A stretch of 49,191 bases of DNA from Roseimaritima sediminicola (GTDB taxonomy: Bacteria; Planctomycetota; Planctomycetia; Pirellulales; Pirellulaceae), in NCBI RefSeq assembly GCF_009618275.1, contig NZ_WIAD01000043.1, positions 1 to 49,191 of the forward strand, in the 5' to 3' direction. Under the pieces are notes generated by a model. The model was not told the origin of the DNA. It made no database searches and worked only from the letters and a program-made list of their open reading frames with translations. Made by a program: the position numbers and the translations under genes. Below, piece after piece: positions 16,103 to 26,370 of the stretch; positions within the stretch are counted from its first letter, which is position 1, and every line of letters begins with the position of its first letter.

Positions 16103-16195
16103 CTCGATCCTCAGCCGGTTCAGCCTTGCTGGTTCTTGCAAAAAGGTAGCGTCGCCCGGTTGGGCTACGCCGTGAACGATTCCTACGAACGTTTA

Positions 16196-16255
16196 CTCCC
16201 CTCTCCCCCAAATCCTGACTCGCTTAGGCTCGCCAGGATTTGGGGGAGAGGGGAG
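16196..16255. terminator. Long perfect inverted repeat between convergent genes
   Basis: CTCCCCTCTCCCCCAAATCC at 16196-16215 is followed by TG, and the right arm (16234-16255) is its exact reverse complement. This gives a 22-bp stem with a 16-base loop. It lies between the stops of the plus-strand kinase fusion and the minus-strand DUF1501 gene, so it could end transcription from both sides. There is no T-run, so a factor-independent terminator is not certain. It may instead be a repeat element. Confidence 0.55.
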
Positions 16256-16341
16256 CAAACCGCTTCAATTGATGGCGGGCTTTCGTTGCGGCAAAGAGTT
16301 TTTCAAGAGTCTCCGCGGGGAGGGTGAAGATGATCACCCCC

Positions 16342-17751
16342 CTACAAAATCTCGGTGACCACACGGGCTTGTTCGACGCCGGTTAGTTTGAAGTCCAGGC
16401 CTTGGTAGCGGTGTGTGAATCGCTCGTGGTCGATCCCCAACAGGTGCAGCGCCGTGGCATGCAGGTCGCGAACATGGACCGGATTTTCGACGACGTTGTA
16501 GCTGAAATCGTCGGTCGCGCCGTAGCTGAATCCGCGTTTGATTCCGGCCCCGGCCATCCAAACCGTAAAGCACCGTGGATGATGGTCGCGGCCGGCTTCG
16601 GGCGAATCCCATTTTCCCTGACCGGCGACGCCGCGACCGAACTCGCCGCCCCAGATCACCAGCGTGTCGTCCAGCAAGCCGCGACGCTTCAGGTCCAGGA
16701 TCAACGCGGCACTGGGTTGATCGGTATCGACGCAGCGCGAAACGCACCAGGAGCGAAGCCGCGAGTGGTGGTCCCAGTCGGGGTGGAACAACTGGATAAA
16801 CCGCACGCCCCGCTCGGCCAATCGCCGGGCCAGGATGCAGTTGGCCGCATAGCTGCCCGGGCGGCGGGCATCCGGTCCGTACAGCGCGAACGTCGATTCG
16901 GGTTCGTCGCTCAGATCCGTCAGTTCCGGAATGCTGGCCTGCATCCGAAACGCCATCTCGTACTGCTGGATCCGCGTTTCGATCTCCGGGTCAAGCGTTC
17001 GTTTGTAGTGTTGGCGGTTCATGCCGGCCAGCCCATCGAGCATCTCACGACGCAGCTCGCGGGGAAACCCGTCGGGATCGTTCAAGTACAAGACCGGATC
17101 TTTGGCGCTGCGCAGTTTGACGCCTTGATGCTTCGAGGGCAGGAAACCGCTGCCCCAGTAGTGATCGTACAGCGGTTGGTCGCTGCCGCGTTTCATCCGC
17201 GAGATCAGGACGACGTAATCGGGCAGGTTCTTGTTCTCGCTGCCCAAGCCGTAGCTGGCCCAGCATCCGAAGCTGGGCCGACCGGGCAATTGATGGCCGG
17301 TCAGGAACTTGGTCATCGCCGGGGCGTGGTTGATCTGGTCGGTCACCATCGATTTGACAAAGCACAATTCGTCGGCGATGGCCCCGATATGCGGCAACCA
17401 CTCGCCGACCAAGGTCCCGCTCTGGCCATGCCGATGAAACTTGGTGATCGGCGGCAGGATCCGTTGCGGTTTGCCTTTGGTCATACCGGTCAGACGCTGG
17501 CCTTGCCGCACACTGTCCGGCAATTCCGTTCCGGCCAGCGCTTGCAGCTGGGGTTTGTAGTCGAACAGTTCGATCTGGGAGGGACCGCCCGACTGGGTCA
17601 GAAAGATCACGCGTTTGGCTCGCGGAGCAAAATGCGGCAGCGACCGTTTCAACCTCGCCGCGGCCGCTTCATCGCCCAGCATCGCACCGGCCGCCAACGC
17701 TCCGAAGTTCAGTCCGATCTGCCCCAGGAAACTTCGGCGGCCCAGGTTCAT
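16342..17751 (-). CDS. DUF1501 family protein, second pair
   Basis: 469 residues from the ATG at 17751, which starts NLGRRSFLGQIGLNFGALAAGAML, a twin-arginine-like export signal; the open frame continues 18 codons upstream without a convincing start. The DUF1501 family is sulfatase/alkaline-phosphatase-like and typical of planctomycetes. Visible motifs are AKRVIFLTQSGGPSQIELFDYKP, SYGLGSENKNLPDYVVL, GVRFIQLFHPDWDHHS, LVIWGGEFGRGV and GRDHHPRCFTVWMAG with clustered metal-type His/Asp residues. The gene starts 7 bp after the PSD1 stop and is the last of the four-gene operon. The biochemical function of the family is not established. Export as a partner of the preceding cytochrome protein is inferred. 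Confidence 0.92.
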   Translation of the reverse strand: MNLGRRSFLGQIGLNFGALAAGAMLGDEAAAARLKRSLPHFAPRAKRVIFLTQSGGPSQIELFDYKPQLQALAGTELPDSVRQGQRLTGMTKGKPQRILPPITKFHRHGQSGTLVGEWLPHIGAIADELCFVKSMVTDQINHAPAMTKFLTGHQLPGRPSFGCWASYGLGSENKNLPDYVVLISRMKRGSDQPLYDHYWGSGFLPSKHQGVKLRSAKDPVLYLNDPDGFPRELRREMLDGLAGMNRQHYKRTLDPEIETRIQQYEMAFRMQASIPELTDLSDEPESTFALYGPDARRPGSYAANCILARRLAERGVRFIQLFHPDWDHHSRLRSWCVSRCVDTDQPSAALILDLKRRGLLDDTLVIWGGEFGRGVAGQGKWDSPEAGRDHHPRCFTVWMAGAGIKRGFSYGATDDFSYNVVENPVHVRDLHATALHLLGIDHERFTHRYQGLDFKLTGVEQARVVTEIL

Positions 17752-17758
17752 CGTCTCG

Positions 17759-20700
17759 TTATTCACGCGTGATGGCCTCGTCGAGATTGAGTAGCAAACT
17801 GGCAACGGTCATCCAGGCGGCGGTGTCGACCGCAACCGGCTGGGCCGGGGGCGGCTGTTGCCCCACGGTGCCAAAGTCGATCGCTTGCCGAGGGTGCTGT
17901 TGGTAGTGCGAACGGGCGGCCTGCCAGACGGACTGCAGTTGTTCCCGTTCGTCGTCGTGCAGACGCCGTGAGAGGATTTTCAAAGCCAACTGCTGGAAAC
18001 CCTCCTGACGCGATTCGGCGGGTTGGGACGCCGCTTCGGACGTCGAGACCTTGGCAACCATCTGGTCGGCCAGCACGCGTGACGCTTCTAGGAACGTCAC
18101 ATCGTTCATCAGCGTCAGGGCGTGCAGTGGGGTATTGGTTCGCCGGACACCTACTTCGCAGACGCGGCGCTGTGCACTGTCGAACAGGAACGTCGGTGCG
18201 CTGCTGCGTCGCCAGAAGGCATACAGCGTCCGCCGATACTGGTCGGGGCCGAGGCTGGGTTGGTAGTCGAAACGACCCATCGTGATCTCTGCCCAAACAC
18301 CTTCGGGCTGGTAAGGATAAACCGGCGGGCCTCCGACCGCGTCGTTCAGCAATCCGGAAACGCGCAAGGCGTTGTCGCGGATCATCCAGGCCGGCAAGCG
18401 GAAACGCGGTGCTCGAGCCAGCAAACGGTTTTCCGGATCTTGCTGCAGCATCTCCGGCGTGGCAACGCTGCTTTGCCGGTAAGTCTTGCTGGTGGCGATC
18501 AGCCGCAGGATGTGCTGCAGATCCCAGTCGTGTTGGATCAGCTCCGCCGCCAAGTAGTCCAGCAGTTTGGGATGCGTCGGCATTTCGCCCTGCAGCCCAA
18601 AGTCTTCCGGCGTGCGGACCAGCCCTTGGCCAAACATGATCTGCCACAGGAGATTCACAACGACCCGCGCGGTCAGCGGGTTGTCGGGATCGACAATCCA
18701 GCGCGCCAGATCCAAGCGAGTACGGGTTTGTTCGGCGGGGGCGTCCAGCACGCTGGCGAGGACGCCGGGCTGGACCACATCGCCCTTGGCATCCCACACG
18801 CCTCGTTCGAGCACGTGGGTGGCACGCGCGTCTTTTCGTTCGGCCAGGACCATTACCTTGCGCGGTTTTGCCTGTTGCCGCAGGACGCCGAGTTGTTTCT
18901 CGGCGGCGCGCAGCCGCTGGAGGTGCTGTTGGTATTGGCGGTCGCCCAATAAGAATTGATCTCGCAAGCGGTTCCGCAGATCCTGTTCGATCGACGCTTC
19001 GCTGGCGAGTTGTTGGTAGAGATCGGCCAGCGGCGAGGCGCCGTCGGTGCGGCGCACCGTTTCGCCCAGTTCGGACGTGAGCGAGAGTCGAAAGCGAGCG
19101 ATGTTGGCGTGGCCGTGCGTCGAGCGGTGCCGGAGGATCACAACCAGGCGATCGCCGGCTTCGACCTGCCAGGGCGTGGCCAATTCGAAGACGCCGACAT
19201 GAGGCGTAATCGCCTGCACGCCTTCGGTCGTCCAGCCATCGCGAGCGTCGTCGTTCAGGGTGTCTCGGATGTTGGCATAGCGGGTGTCCCACTGCGTCTT
19301 GCGTTTCTTGTCGGCTTCCACGTCGGCGACCGCCGCAGCCAGTTCCAGTTGCAACTCGGCAGGGCTGGACTGTCGCCGGCCGGCGACCAGGACGCTGGTC
19401 AGCGTGAACTCGCCGTTGCCGTCGCGGGTAAAGCGGCCGGCTTGGTGCGACGCGTCGGGAAAGACTTCCAAGCGGACGCCCGAAACCTGCTGCATCGCTG
19501 GAGGGACTTCCAGCACGATGCGATAGTCGTCGTGACGGGGCGACGGGCCCTGCGTCCGGACGACGTGGGCGTCTGCCACGCGAAACCGCGTGCCCTCGAC
19601 GGAGCTGACCTGCGGCCGCGGGGTGTGCCACGTTTGGTAGTCGTCCGACTCCGCCGAGACGGTTTGCTGCAGCCAGGTTTCGAAGCGGGCTTCGGCGCGC
19701 TGCCGCTGGCGGACTTCTTCCTCGCGGCACCGCTCGACGAACTCGCTCATTTCCTCGACGCGTTCCTCGACGGCCGGGGACGTGTACTCCAGGTAGGGCT
19801 TGGCGGCCATGCCCGCTCGGCCGTTCTCGTCGATGCTGTTGAAGAAGGCGGCCAGCGAGTAGTACTCGTGCTGGGAGATGGGGTCGAACTTGTGCGAGTG
19901 ACACTGGACGCAGCCCAGCGTCAGGCCCAGCCACACCGTGCCCGTCGTATTGACGCGATCGATCACATAATCGATTCGCGACTCCTCCGGATCACGCCCA
20001 CCCTCGCCGTTGGTCATGTGGTTGCGATGAAAACAAGTTGCCAGGATTTGGTCCTGAGTCGCGTCGGGCAACAGGTCGCCGGCAAACTGTTCGATGGTGA
20101 ACTGGCGGAAGGATTGATTGTTCCGAAACTGGCCGATGACCCAGTCTCGCCAGGGCCAGTTCTGGCGGGTGGCATCGATCTGAAAACCGTCGGAGTCGCT
20201 GTAGCGGGCCGCGTCCAGCCACCACATGGCCATCCGCTCGGCGTAGCGGGACGAAGCGAAGACGTTATCGATCGCTGCCTGCCAGGCTGCTTCGGAACCG
20301 TCGCCGAAGGCCTCCAGCTGGGCGGGCGTAGGCGCCACGCCGGTCAGGTCGAAATACAATCGCCGCAGCTGGGTATGGGGTTCAGCCGGTGAACTCAGTT
20401 GCAACCCTTGGTCGGCCAATCGAGCTTGGACGAAGGCGTCGATCGGGTTCGCTTCGTCGCTGGAGGACGCGTCACTGGGGGGCGCGTCGCTGGGCAGGTC
20501 GGGACGCCGAATCGCTTCAAAGGACCAGTGCTTGCCCCAGGGTGCCCCGGCCAGGATCCAGCGGCGGATCGCATCGCGTTCAGCGGCGGACAAGGGTTTG
20601 CGGTGCGAGTCCGCCGGCGGCATGATCTCGCCCTCGTCTTCGGCGGTGATCCGTCGCCAAACCTCGCTGTCTTCCAGGTCACCCGGTGTGATCGCCGCAT

Positions 20701-20932
20701 AACCGCCCAGGTCCGCTTTGGCGGCCTGTTCGACATCCAGCCGCAGCCCGGCTTCGCGGTTGTTCTCGTCGGGACCGTGGCAGTGGAAGCAGCGATCGGA
20801 CAGCACCGGCAGGACGTCGCCTGAAAACGACACCTCCTCGCCGTAGGCCAAAGGGACCAGGGTCAGGGTCAGCGTGGCAAACGCTACGGTCGCGCCCCGT
20901 CCTCGCAGAACATGCTCAGGTAACCCACTCAC
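17759..20932 (-). CDS. PSD1 and planctomycete cytochrome c domain protein, second pair
   Basis: A 1057-residue exported protein starting at GTG 20932, which overlaps the stop of the upstream DUF1501 gene by four bases. Signal-like residues 14-31 lead to the first heme-binding motif CFHCH at 48-52 (planctomycete cytochrome C domain, PSC1). The DUF1549 (PSCyt2) region follows, with WWLDAARYSDSDGFQID and a second CXXCH, CVQCH, near residue 341. The middle of the protein (about 390-700) is a long insert with beta-rich and coiled-coil parts. The C-terminal DUF1553 (PSD1) domain includes NPLTARVVVNLLWQIMFGQGLV, EDFGLQGEMPTHPKLLDYLA and NTPLHALTLMND. The protein should bind heme c in the periplasm. 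Its substrate and electron partners are unknown. Confidence 0.93.
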   Translation of the reverse strand: MSGLPEHVLRGRGATVAFATLTLTLVPLAYGEEVSFSGDVLPVLSDRCFHCHGPDENNREAGLRLDVEQAAKADLGGYAAITPGDLEDSEVWRRITAEDEGEIMPPADSHRKPLSAAERDAIRRWILAGAPWGKHWSFEAIRRPDLPSDAPPSDASSSDEANPIDAFVQARLADQGLQLSSPAEPHTQLRRLYFDLTGVAPTPAQLEAFGDGSEAAWQAAIDNVFASSRYAERMAMWWLDAARYSDSDGFQIDATRQNWPWRDWVIGQFRNNQSFRQFTIEQFAGDLLPDATQDQILATCFHRNHMTNGEGGRDPEESRIDYVIDRVNTTGTVWLGLTLGCVQCHSHKFDPISQHEYYSLAAFFNSIDENGRAGMAAKPYLEYTSPAVEERVEEMSEFVERCREEEVRQRQRAEARFETWLQQTVSAESDDYQTWHTPRPQVSSVEGTRFRVADAHVVRTQGPSPRHDDYRIVLEVPPAMQQVSGVRLEVFPDASHQAGRFTRDGNGEFTLTSVLVAGRRQSSPAELQLELAAAVADVEADKKRKTQWDTRYANIRDTLNDDARDGWTTEGVQAITPHVGVFELATPWQVEAGDRLVVILRHRSTHGHANIARFRLSLTSELGETVRRTDGASPLADLYQQLASEASIEQDLRNRLRDQFLLGDRQYQQHLQRLRAAEKQLGVLRQQAKPRKVMVLAERKDARATHVLERGVWDAKGDVVQPGVLASVLDAPAEQTRTRLDLARWIVDPDNPLTARVVVNLLWQIMFGQGLVRTPEDFGLQGEMPTHPKLLDYLAAELIQHDWDLQHILRLIATSKTYRQSSVATPEMLQQDPENRLLARAPRFRLPAWMIRDNALRVSGLLNDAVGGPPVYPYQPEGVWAEITMGRFDYQPSLGPDQYRRTLYAFWRRSSAPTFLFDSAQRRVCEVGVRRTNTPLHALTLMNDVTFLEASRVLADQMVAKVSTSEAASQPAESRQEGFQQLALKILSRRLHDDEREQLQSVWQAARSHYQQHPRQAIDFGTVGQQPPPAQPVAVDTAAWMTVASLLLNLDEAITRE

Positions 20933-22425
20933 GCGATCACTTCCTCGATAACTTTGGCGGGCAGCACGCCGGTCAGTTTTTGATTCAGTCCTTGGAACGG
21001 GACGCTCAACCGGTTGTGGTCAAAGCCCAGCAGCCGCAGCACCGTGGCGTGGAAGTCGCGGAGGTGGACGGGGTTCTCGGCGGCTTCGTAACCGATCGGA
21101 TCGGTTTCGCCGAACGACGTCCCGGCTTTCACGCCCCCGCCGGCCATCCACAGGGTGAACGCACCGGGGTTGTGGTCCCGACCGACGAAACGCATCTCCG
21201 TGCCGCCGCGATTTTCACGCATGGGGGTGCGGCCGAATTCGCCGCTCCAGACCACCAACGTGTCGTCCAGTAAACCGTTCTGTTTCAGGTCCTTCAGCAG
21301 GGCGGTCATGGGTTTGTCGATCTGCTCGCACTTGCTTTTAAAACCTTCGTTGAGGGCTTCGTTCTTGGCGGCACCATGCGAATCCCAGCCCCAGTCGAAC
21401 AACTGGATGTAGCGAACGCCTTGCTGGGCCAGACGGCGGGCCAGCAAACAATTGTTCGCGAACGATTCCTTGCCCGGCTGGGCACCGTACATCTCGTGGA
21501 TATGAGCCGGTTCCTTGCTGATGTCCATCGCTTCGGGAACGGCGGTCTGCATGCGGAAGGCCATTTCGTACTGCGCGATCCGCGTCATGGTTTCAGGGTC
21601 GCCGAAGTCCTCGTGCGACTGTTGATTCAAGCGGTTCAGCACGTCCAGCATCGAGCGTCGCTGGCCACGCGTTACGCCCTCGGGATTGCCGATGTTTAGA
21701 ATCGGATCGCCCGCCGTACGGCACTGCACGCCCTGGTACACCGACGGCAACATCCCGGCGCTCCACAGAGCCTTGCCGACCCGCGGTTGCCGGCCACCGG
21801 ACAACAAGACCATAAAGCCGGGAAGGTCGGAATTCTCCGTGCCCAGGCCCCAGGTCACCCAGGATCCGATCGAGGGATATCCCATCCGCGCCTGACCGGT
21901 GTGCACCATCAACTGGGCTGGCCCGTGGTTGAATTGATCGGTCTGGACGGTTTTGAGAAAACAAACGTCGTCGACGACTTCCGAGAAGTGCGGCAGCCGG
22001 TCGCTGACCCACGCTCCGCTGTCGCCGTACTGCTGAAACGGATACTGCGGCCCCAGCATTTTGGGGACGCCTTGGATAAAGGCAAAACGTTTGCCTTCCA
22101 GGAATTCTTGCGGACAATCCTTGCCGTCCAGACGCTGGAGGTCGGGCTTGTAATCGAACAGCTCCAGTTGGCTGGGCGCACCGATCATGTGCAGGTAGAT
22201 CACCCGCTTGGCCTTGGCCGGCAGCGGTGGTGCGAGCGGGCTGAGCGGATTATCGGCCGCGTGATGTGGCGTGACCGAGTGCGAAGCCTGGGCCTGGTGG
22301 GTGGCCATCCACAGGGCGCCCAGCCCCGTCGTACAGCCCTGCAGGAAGTGTCGCCGCGTGGTCCGCTGCAACTGCATCCGGCGAGCTTCGTCGAGAAGCG
22401 TTCTGCGTTTCATGACATGGCTCAT
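20929..22425 (-). CDS. DUF1501 family protein, first pair
   Basis: 498 residues with a twin-arginine signal near TRRHFLQGCTTGLGALWM (about 22-40). A second possible start is the ATG at 22413. The DUF1501 motifs are complete: AKRVIYLHMIGAPSQLELFDYKPDL, TWGLGTENSDLPGFMVLLSGG, GVRYIQLFDWGWDSHG, LVVWSGEFGRTP and GRDHNPGAFTLWMAGGGVK. It follows the large PSD1 gene by 12 bp and overlaps the next PSD1 start by four bases, so the operon is translationally coupled. Its sequence differs clearly from the second DUF1501 copy at 16342-17751, so the two pairs are not a recent duplication. Family function is not known. Confidence 0.92.
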   Translation of the reverse strand: MSHVMKRRTLLDEARRMQLQRTTRRHFLQGCTTGLGALWMATHQAQASHSVTPHHAADNPLSPLAPPLPAKAKRVIYLHMIGAPSQLELFDYKPDLQRLDGKDCPQEFLEGKRFAFIQGVPKMLGPQYPFQQYGDSGAWVSDRLPHFSEVVDDVCFLKTVQTDQFNHGPAQLMVHTGQARMGYPSIGSWVTWGLGTENSDLPGFMVLLSGGRQPRVGKALWSAGMLPSVYQGVQCRTAGDPILNIGNPEGVTRGQRRSMLDVLNRLNQQSHEDFGDPETMTRIAQYEMAFRMQTAVPEAMDISKEPAHIHEMYGAQPGKESFANNCLLARRLAQQGVRYIQLFDWGWDSHGAAKNEALNEGFKSKCEQIDKPMTALLKDLKQNGLLDDTLVVWSGEFGRTPMRENRGGTEMRFVGRDHNPGAFTLWMAGGGVKAGTSFGETDPIGYEAAENPVHLRDFHATVLRLLGFDHNRLSVPFQGLNQKLTGVLPAKVIEEVIA

Positions 22426-22437
22426 TGAAGTGACAGC

Positions 22438-25400
22438 TTATTTGGTGAGGAATTCGTCCAGGTTCAGCAGCACGCCGGCGGCGCGGACCAGCCCTTGTTC
22501 TTCGGCCGTCATCGCCGGGGGCTCGTCATCGGCCGCGGCGTCGGGCTCGGCGGCAGTGTCGCGTTCGGCGGCAGTGTCAGGTTCGGCGGCAGTGTCGGGT
22601 TCGGCGGCTGCGGCCGTGTCGGCACACAGCTCGAGCAACAGGGCCAGTTCTGTGTCGCGGGGCGAGCGAGAGGTTACCAGCTGGAATCCGTAGGTGAGCT
22701 GAGCTTCCAGGGTGTCGCCGGACTGATGCATCCGCCGAGCCAGATTCACCGCGCACTCGACGAACGTCGCATCGTTCAGGGTCATCAAGGCTTGCAGCGG
22801 CGTATTGGAACGCAGCCGCCGCGGCGCGAAGAATTCGCGCGACGGCGCATCAAAGGCGGCGAACATCGGATAGGGAATGCTGCGTTTGGTGTAGGTGTAG
22901 ATCGAACGTCGGTAGCGGTTTTCTTCGCCCCGCTCCGGCGTATTCCATTTGTCGCTGGCCACGAAGGGACGCCACACGCCCGAGGGAATCGGCGGATGAA
23001 CGGGCGGTCCGTAGGGCTTCCTGCTCAGCAGCCCCGCGACGGCCAACGCTTGATCGCGGATCACTTCCGCAGGCAGACGGTGCCGCGGTCCGCGGGCGAG
23101 CATTCGGTTCTGGGCGTCCCGCTCCTGCAGCTCGGGCCGAACCTTCGAACTCTGCCGGTAGGTGCTCGACAGCACCAGCTCCCGCAGCAGCCGCTTGACG
23201 CTCCAGCCGAAGTGGTTCTGGAATCGCAGCGCCAAGTAATCCAACAGTTCGGGGTGCGAGGGCGGTTCACCCGACGAACCAAAGTCCTCTTGGGTCGCGA
23301 CGATGCCGATACCGAACAATTGCGCCCAGAAACGGTTCACAGCCACGCGAGCGGTCAGCGGGTTTTGCGGCGAGACCATCCAGTGGGCCAGCGCCAACCG
23401 ATTGGCGGGCAGGTCGTCCGGCAGGGGCGGCAGGGAAGCCGGCACGCCGGGCGTGACTTCCGGCCCCTTGGTCAAGAACAACCCGCGTTCGAAGACGTGC
23501 ATCGGCCGAGCCAGGTGATCCGGGCGTTCTCGCAGCACGGGGACCGCGGTCGAGGGAATCGCCGAGCGTTCGGTTTGCCGCTGGGCCAACCGCTCGCGCT
23601 GTTGCCGCAGCGATTCGTCGCTCAATAGTTCGGTAAACCGCGGATCATCGCTGACCGCCAGATGTCCCCGCCGCGAGATCAACGAGAACGCGGCCAGCAG
23701 GTACACGCGGTGCTTCAGCACGACCCGCAGCCGTGTGCCTTCGGCCACCTCGACCGGTTGCTTCAAAATCAACGCCGCCTGGCGTGGATAATGGATGCGT
23801 GAGTAGGCGGCAAACCCGCGGTTCGACTTCGGATTCAAGCTCTCCTGAGGATCGAAGAACGGTTCCGGTTCGTCGATCACCAGACGCGCGATGTCCAGGG
23901 CTTGGGGTTCATCCTGGCCGGGCACCAGCAGGGACGCCGTAACGTGCGAAAGCGAGAACCCCCATTCCGAATCGGCCATCGCCTGTTCGCCGTCGTGCGG
24001 TTCAATTGTCACACGAATGGCGGTCAAACGCTGGAGGTCGTCACTCGTTGAGTCCGTCGCCGCGGCAACCGGCAGGGGAGCCCGCAACGTGATGTCCGTG
24101 TTGCGGCTGACCGTGCCCTCGGTGAAAAATTCCTCGTGAGCTCCATCACGCTCGACGCGCAACTGCGTGGCGTTGGAACTGGTCGCCTCCAGATCGGTCA
24201 GCGGCGTCCAGGCCTGAGCATCGCTCAGCAGTGCGTACTCCTGTTGCCAGATACCGTGTTTCAGCTCGCCGATTTCCCGGTCCAGCTGACTGGCCTGTTC
24301 GTCGTCTTTCCGGTCGAGCGGCACCTGCACCACCGGGTACTCTTCGTTCAGATCGCTGTCGGCCGTGTTGTTGAAGAACGCGGCGAAGCGGTAGAACTCG
24401 TCGTGTTCAAACGGGCCGTAGGGATGGCTGTGACACTGCACGCAACCAAAGGTCACGCCCTGCCAGGCCTGCCACGTGGTGCTCACCCGGTCCAGCACCG
24501 CGGCCACTCGGAATTCTTCGTCGTCGGTGCCGCCCTCTTCGTTGGATTGACTCAACCGATGAACGGCCGTGGCCACGTGGTCTTCGATCGAAGCGTTCGG
24601 CAGCAGATCGCCGGCAATCTGTTTGATGGTGAACTGGTCGTAGGGCATGTCGCGGTTCAGGGCCGAAATCACCCAGTCGCGATACTTCCAGATGTTGCGG
24701 CGTCCGTCCGCTCCCAGACCCTTGCTGTCGGCATAGCGGATCTGATCCAACCAGGGGCTGGCCCAGCGTTCGCCAAAATGCGGCGAATCCAGCAGGTCTT
24801 CGACCGCCGCGACGTAGGCCGCTTCGCCACGCTGCTGAACGTCCGCCAGGAAGGCTTCGACCTGGGCAGGCGCCGGAGGCAATCCGACCAGGTCCAGGTG
24901 CACCCGGCGCAGCCACCGCTGGGGCGGAGCATCCGGGGCGGGCCGAATGCCTTCTTCCTGAAGACGTTTGAGAACAAAACGGTCCAGCGGCTGGCGCGGC
25001 CACTGTGTCGCGCCCACGTCGGGAACCTGCGGCGCGACCGGTGCTTCGTACGCCCAGTGCTCGACCCACCGGGCCCCCTGCTCGATCCATTTGGTCATCA
25101 GGGCGATATCGTGATCGGACAGCGGAGCCCCATGGTCCGGCGGCGGCATGATCGTGTCGGGATCGTCGGAGGTGATGCGTTCGATCAGTACCGATTCGTC
25201 GGGCGCTCCCGGTTCGACCACCCAGCCGTCGGGCGGCAACACCTTGTCGCGATACACAAACGACAGATCGCCGGCCTGTTTCACTCCGCCATGGCATGCC
25301 GTGCAGTGCGCGGTAAAGATCGGCCGGATGTGTTCGTTGAAACGAATTTGGCCGGGAAGGTCAGCCCCAGCCTGCACGGCCGGTTCCGCCGCGGTCGCCG

Positions 25401-25539
25401 GGCGGGCGAGCATAGCAACGCTTGCCAAGGTTCCCAGCAGCAACAGCGCCCCAGGTAGGCCTGATGGATAACGCAACGTCAGCAAGGCAGGAGGCGGGGT
25501 GGGAGCAAGGGGCTTTGTAGCCTTTGTATTTGGTTTCAT
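22438..25539 (-). CDS. PSD1 and planctomycete cytochrome c domain protein, first pair
   Basis: About 1033 residues from the ATG at 25539; a GTG lies two codons upstream. A proline-rich N-terminus and hydrophobic segment precede CTACH near residue 80 (PSC1 heme site). The DUF1549 part has [20 protein letters not shown] and the second heme motif CVQCH near 366. DUF1553 follows, with [40 protein letters not shown] and [19 protein letters not shown]. Near the C-terminus is a run of Thr-Ala-Ala-Glu-Pro-Asp units encoded by an 18-bp tandem repeat (about 22540-22620). The gene leads the four-gene operon and diverges from the PAS-AraC regulator. It is a probable exported multiheme protein of unknown substrate. 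Confidence 0.93.
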   Translation of the reverse strand: MKPNTKATKPLAPTPPPALLTLRYPSGLPGALLLLGTLASVAMLARPATAAEPAVQAGADLPGQIRFNEHIRPIFTAHCTACHGGVKQAGDLSFVYRDKVLPPDGWVVEPGAPDESVLIERITSDDPDTIMPPPDHGAPLSDHDIALMTKWIEQGARWVEHWAYEAPVAPQVPDVGATQWPRQPLDRFVLKRLQEEGIRPAPDAPPQRWLRRVHLDLVGLPPAPAQVEAFLADVQQRGEAAYVAAVEDLLDSPHFGERWASPWLDQIRYADSKGLGADGRRNIWKYRDWVISALNRDMPYDQFTIKQIAGDLLPNASIEDHVATAVHRLSQSNEEGGTDDEEFRVAAVLDRVSTTWQAWQGVTFGCVQCHSHPYGPFEHDEFYRFAAFFNNTADSDLNEEYPVVQVPLDRKDDEQASQLDREIGELKHGIWQQEYALLSDAQAWTPLTDLEATSSNATQLRVERDGAHEEFFTEGTVSRNTDITLRAPLPVAAATDSTSDDLQRLTAIRVTIEPHDGEQAMADSEWGFSLSHVTASLLVPGQDEPQALDIARLVIDEPEPFFDPQESLNPKSNRGFAAYSRIHYPRQAALILKQPVEVAEGTRLRVVLKHRVYLLAAFSLISRRGHLAVSDDPRFTELLSDESLRQQRERLAQRQTERSAIPSTAVPVLRERPDHLARPMHVFERGLFLTKGPEVTPGVPASLPPLPDDLPANRLALAHWMVSPQNPLTARVAVNRFWAQLFGIGIVATQEDFGSSGEPPSHPELLDYLALRFQNHFGWSVKRLLRELVLSSTYRQSSKVRPELQERDAQNRMLARGPRHRLPAEVIRDQALAVAGLLSRKPYGPPVHPPIPSGVWRPFVASDKWNTPERGEENRYRRSIYTYTKRSIPYPMFAAFDAPSREFFAPRRLRSNTPLQALMTLNDATFVECAVNLARRMHQSGDTLEAQLTYGFQLVTSRSPRDTELALLLELCADTAAAAEPDTAAEPDTAAERDTAAEPDAAADDEPPAMTAEEQGLVRAAGVLLNLDEFLTK
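22540..22620 (-). repeat. 18-bp in-frame tandem repeat inside the PSD1 gene
   Basis: The unit reads GTTCGGCGGCAGTGTCGG on the plus strand and encodes Thr-Ala-Ala-Glu-Pro-Asp or close variants. There are about four to five units with small changes. It lies between the conserved end of DUF1553 and the last helix, in a position that tolerates length change. Slippage in steps of 18 bp would keep the frame. Confidence 0.8.
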
Positions 25540-25614
25540 AGTCACAACTTCACCATAGCACCGGCGGTCCGGTGTATCTTGAACGGCAGGGGCTCATTTT
25601 TGTATGATTTGACC

Positions 25615-26370
25615 ATGAGCGAATCGGATCCACGAGCGTTTCAAGCCGCCTTCTTCGCTCGCCATGTGCTGGCCGAATCGGTCATTGCTCTGTTTGATTG
25701 GCTGCCGCAGACGTATTTTTACGCCAAGGATCGCGACAGCCGGTTTATCAAAGTCAATCAGCAGTTTCTGGAAAACCATGGTTTGACCGACGAAACCGAA
25801 GCGATCGGCAAGTCCGATCGCGACTTCCATCCCCCTCTGTTGGCCAAGGCCTACATCGATGAAGACCGCCGGGTGATGGCGACGGGCCAGCCTCTGCCCG
25901 GTCAGGTTTGGTTGGTTCCGCATCGACGTACGGTGCCGCGTTGGTACGTCTCCACCAAGTCGCCGCTGAAAGACGTCGACGGCGAAGTGGTCGGGATCGC
26001 CGGCGCGATGTACCGAATCGAGCACCAGGAGGAGCTGACGCGGTACCTGCAAGAACTGCTACCGGTGGCTCGGTACATCGAGCTGCACTACCACGAATCG
26101 ATTTCCATGCAGGCGATGGCCCAGCTGGCCGGGCTTTCCACGACTCATTTTAACCGCCGCTTCCAACAACTGCTGCGCATGCGTCCCAGCGATTACCTGC
26201 GTTCGGTCCGCGTGCAGGCAGCCCAGCGTTTGCTGGCCAGCACCTCGCGCAGCCTGGCCGAGATCGCCGTGGAGGTCGGGTTTACCGATCAGAGTCACCT
26301 GACGCGGCGGTTTCGCGAAGTGACCGGGATGACGCCGGCGGCCTGGCGCAAGCGATTCGTCCGCCCCTAA
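25615..26370 (+). CDS. PAS-domain AraC-family transcriptional regulator
   Basis: 251 residues from the ATG at 25615; a TTG start 12 codons upstream is possible but weaker. Residues about 25-140 form a PAS sensor: LPQTYFYAKDRDSRFIKVNQQFLE, GKSDRDFHPPLLAKAY and VVGIAGAMYRI are typical. The C-terminal AraC double helix-turn-helix follows (SMQAMAQLAGLSTTHFNRRFQQ, then LAEIAVEVGFTDQSHLTRRFREVTGMTP). The family activates or represses transcription in response to a small ligand bound by the sensor. It faces away from the PSD1/DUF1501 operon with 75 bp between the starts, so that operon is the likely target. Its stop codon is followed at once by a tandem repeat array. Confidence 0.9.
   Translation: MSESDPRAFQAAFFARHVLAESVIALFDWLPQTYFYAKDRDSRFIKVNQQFLENHGLTDETEAIGKSDRDFHPPLLAKAYIDEDRRVMATGQPLPGQVWLVPHRRTVPRWYVSTKSPLKDVDGEVVGIAGAMYRIEHQEELTRYLQELLPVARYIELHYHESISMQAMAQLAGLSTTHFNRRFQQLLRMRPSDYLRSVRVQAAQRLLASTSRSLAEIAVEVGFTDQSHLTRRFREVTGMTPAAWRKRFVRP

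Noticed and set aside
16402-17772. 456-residue plus-strand frame opposite DUF1501
   Set aside because: Shadow frame; the minus strand has a family match and export signal.
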